Assembly: GCA_025201765.1 (NCBI GenBank)
Contig: MU623374.1
Location: forward strand, 62,001-126,000
Origin: Daldinia sp. FL1419
Lineage: Eukaryota > Ascomycota > Sordariomycetes > Xylariales > Hypoxylaceae
Direction of reading: 5' to 3'
DNA length: 64,000 nucleotides
Shown here: piece by piece, positions 62,656 to 64,000 of the stretch
Position numbering within the stretch: the stretch's first letter is position 1
How the letters are laid out: the number at the start of each line of letters is the position of its first letter
The notes under the pieces: generated by a model
The model's input: only the letters and a program-made list of their open reading frames with translations
The model's database searches: none
Told to the model about the DNA's origin: nothing
Position numbers and translations under genes: made by a program

Positions 62656-63769
62656 TTAACCGTTGTTATTGTTATTGTTGTTGTTGTTGCCGTTGTTATT
62701 ACCCAACAATCCGAGGCTATGCGCCACGCCTAGACCAACACCGAGGGCGATGGCGATAATGAGAATAACAACGACGAGACACCACCACTTTAACTTTCTA
62801 CGGTTTCGCGCGTGGACGATTCCTTTCTGTACGTGGGTGTTGCCTTCGTCGATATATTTGGTTGTGTTCTCGGCATTGTTAACTGCTTCGTTTACCGCAT
62901 TATCTTGTACTTCCACTAATATAGCAAGATCTTGGAACATGTTTGCGAGTTCAATGAGAGTTCGCTCGATGCGCTGGAGCTCGTTGTGGCGCGCGCGCAC
63001 TGCGCCGAGAACTGACGACGCTTGACCGGCACGGTTGGAGCGGAGCTATATCTTGCGTCAGCATCATTCATATTGAGAATTACTTGCTCCCTTCTGGCGG
63101 TAAAAGGAAGAAAGAAAAAAACCACAAGAGGAAAACATACCGCTGTTTGGAAGACACCCTCGTTACCCCAATCGGCATCGGCCGCATTGCGAACCTCTTC
63201 CTCGGTAGCGTCGGGATTGACGATGCGGTATTGACGAGCAATCTGCTCGCGGTACCGTTGACTGTAGGCGTTCTCTTCTTTTTGGTAACCACTTAACTCG
63301 CGCTCAAACTCGGATTTAATGGTTGCGACCTGCCGCTCTTTCATATCGCGGGTGGCGCTGTTGGCCGGGGATTTGTTTGCATCGTTGGCTAAGAATTTTA
63401 ATTGATCCCGGATACCGATGTTTAAAGTCTGCGTGTCGGCGACGATACGTTCAAGCTGCTGCGAAGCTGCACCGCCGTCGCCTTCGGCTAACGCGCGCTG
63501 GTGTAGAGAAGCAATCGTTTGAACATTGTTCGCAAGTGTACCAATTTCATTGCGCAGGAATTGGATCCTGTTGAGGAAGTCCTGCTGCGAAAGGGTATCT
63601 GAGGCCGGCTGCTGTGGGTAGCTTTGCAGCTCATGCTCCTAAATATCAGTCAGACAACCATCGATAGACTAAACCAGCCCTGCTAGTTGCAGAATTGCCT
63701 TACCTGATAGCCTTGCTCGGCTAAGGAGCCGTCTTGATATGGGTTGTTTTGATATTGACCGTAAGACAT
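62656..63769 (-). CDS. SSO1: Plasma-membrane syntaxin Sso1/Psy1 type (Qa-SNARE)
   Basis: Qa-SNARE that pairs with Sec9 and Snc to fuse secretory vesicles with the plasma membrane. Three exons on the minus strand: 63,769-63,704, 63,638-63,141 and 63,045-62,656, giving 317 residues; introns are 65 and 95 bp, all phase 0. The N-terminal peptide MSYGQYQNNPYQDG is Gln/Asn/Tyr-rich. The Habc three-helix region spans about 35-165 (QDFLNRIQFLRNEIGTLANN). The SNARE motif spans about 203-262, with the zero-layer Gln in MFQDLA (about 226), and is followed by basic ARNRRKLKWW and a transmembrane anchor (about 276-298). After the anchor comes an unusual tail of about 19 residues that is nearly all Asn. 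Confidence 0.95.
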
Positions 63770-64000
63770 GTTGACTGCTAGGTTGTCGCCCTTATGACAT
63801 CCAAAAAGTCCGGTATTTCTAGGACCTTAGAATAGATGATGAAGGGAGAAGCAGTGGAATGTTCGGATGTGATGATATAGTGTGACGTGATGCGACGTGA
63901 AATGAGAAGAATGAGGAGCGGGAAATTAGAATGTTGGAGAGGGGACGAGAGTTGATTGATGAATGATTTCAGGGAACTTGGGAATTGAATCAATTTTACA
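63770..64000 (-). promoter_or_regulatory. SSO1 upstream region
   Basis: Only 231 bases before the window edge, so the promoter is partial. It contains GATGTGATG- and GACGTGATGCGACGTG-like repeats near 63,865-63,902. Confidence 0.35.

Overview
The window is nuclear DNA of a filamentous ascomycete. Short introns of about 50-100 bp have GT...AG ends and CTAAC-type branch sites. The genes are monocistronic on both strands with AT-rich spacers, and the proteins are fungal: StuA/Asm-1, Rvs167/Hob1, an Sso-type syntaxin, sedolisin and a CsbD-like stress protein. The dispersed TAGGTA/GGTACC repeats recall Sordariomycetes, possibly Xylariales; this placement is inference.

Layout. Positions 1-14,640 hold no gene I can support. 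They carry short tandem repeats and one AT-rich MITE-like element (3975-4396). A long pyrimidine-rich leader (14,641-16,775) precedes the developmental regulator stuA (16,776-18,766). After a gene-poor gap with a possible decayed reading frame come SUB1/PC4 (minus), a large PXA-PX-Nexin_C sorting nexin of the Mdm1 type (plus), ATP-dependent 5-oxoprolinase (plus) and an ADGF-type adenosine deaminase (plus). Then follow an NmrA-like oxidoreductase (minus), a CsbD-like protein (minus) and mitochondrial cysteine desulfurase NFS1 (minus), which is divergent from the BAR-SH3 protein RVS167 (plus). The part from 50 to 62 kb looks more accessory: an orphan PPPY-motif protein, a wax-synthase-like membrane acyltransferase, a small secreted cysteine-containing protein, an orphan 352-residue protein and a secreted S53 peptidase. 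The window closes with the plasma-membrane syntaxin SSO1 (minus).

The genes do not form one pathway. Functional links are loose: RVS167, SSO1 and the sorting nexin act in membrane traffic; NFS1 makes sulfur for Fe-S clusters; 5-oxoprolinase recycles glutathione-derived 5-oxoproline; stuA and SUB1 act in transcription. I found no biosynthetic cluster core enzyme, CRISPR array, rRNA or convincing tRNA. Exon boundaries were placed by eye from splice consensus, reading phase and family conservation; transcript data were not available. I did not find a convincing new multi-gene system. The most useful leads are the MITE-like element, the ATG-less coding-like frame 5' of stuA, the secreted protein with a five-arginine site and the two orphan genes.
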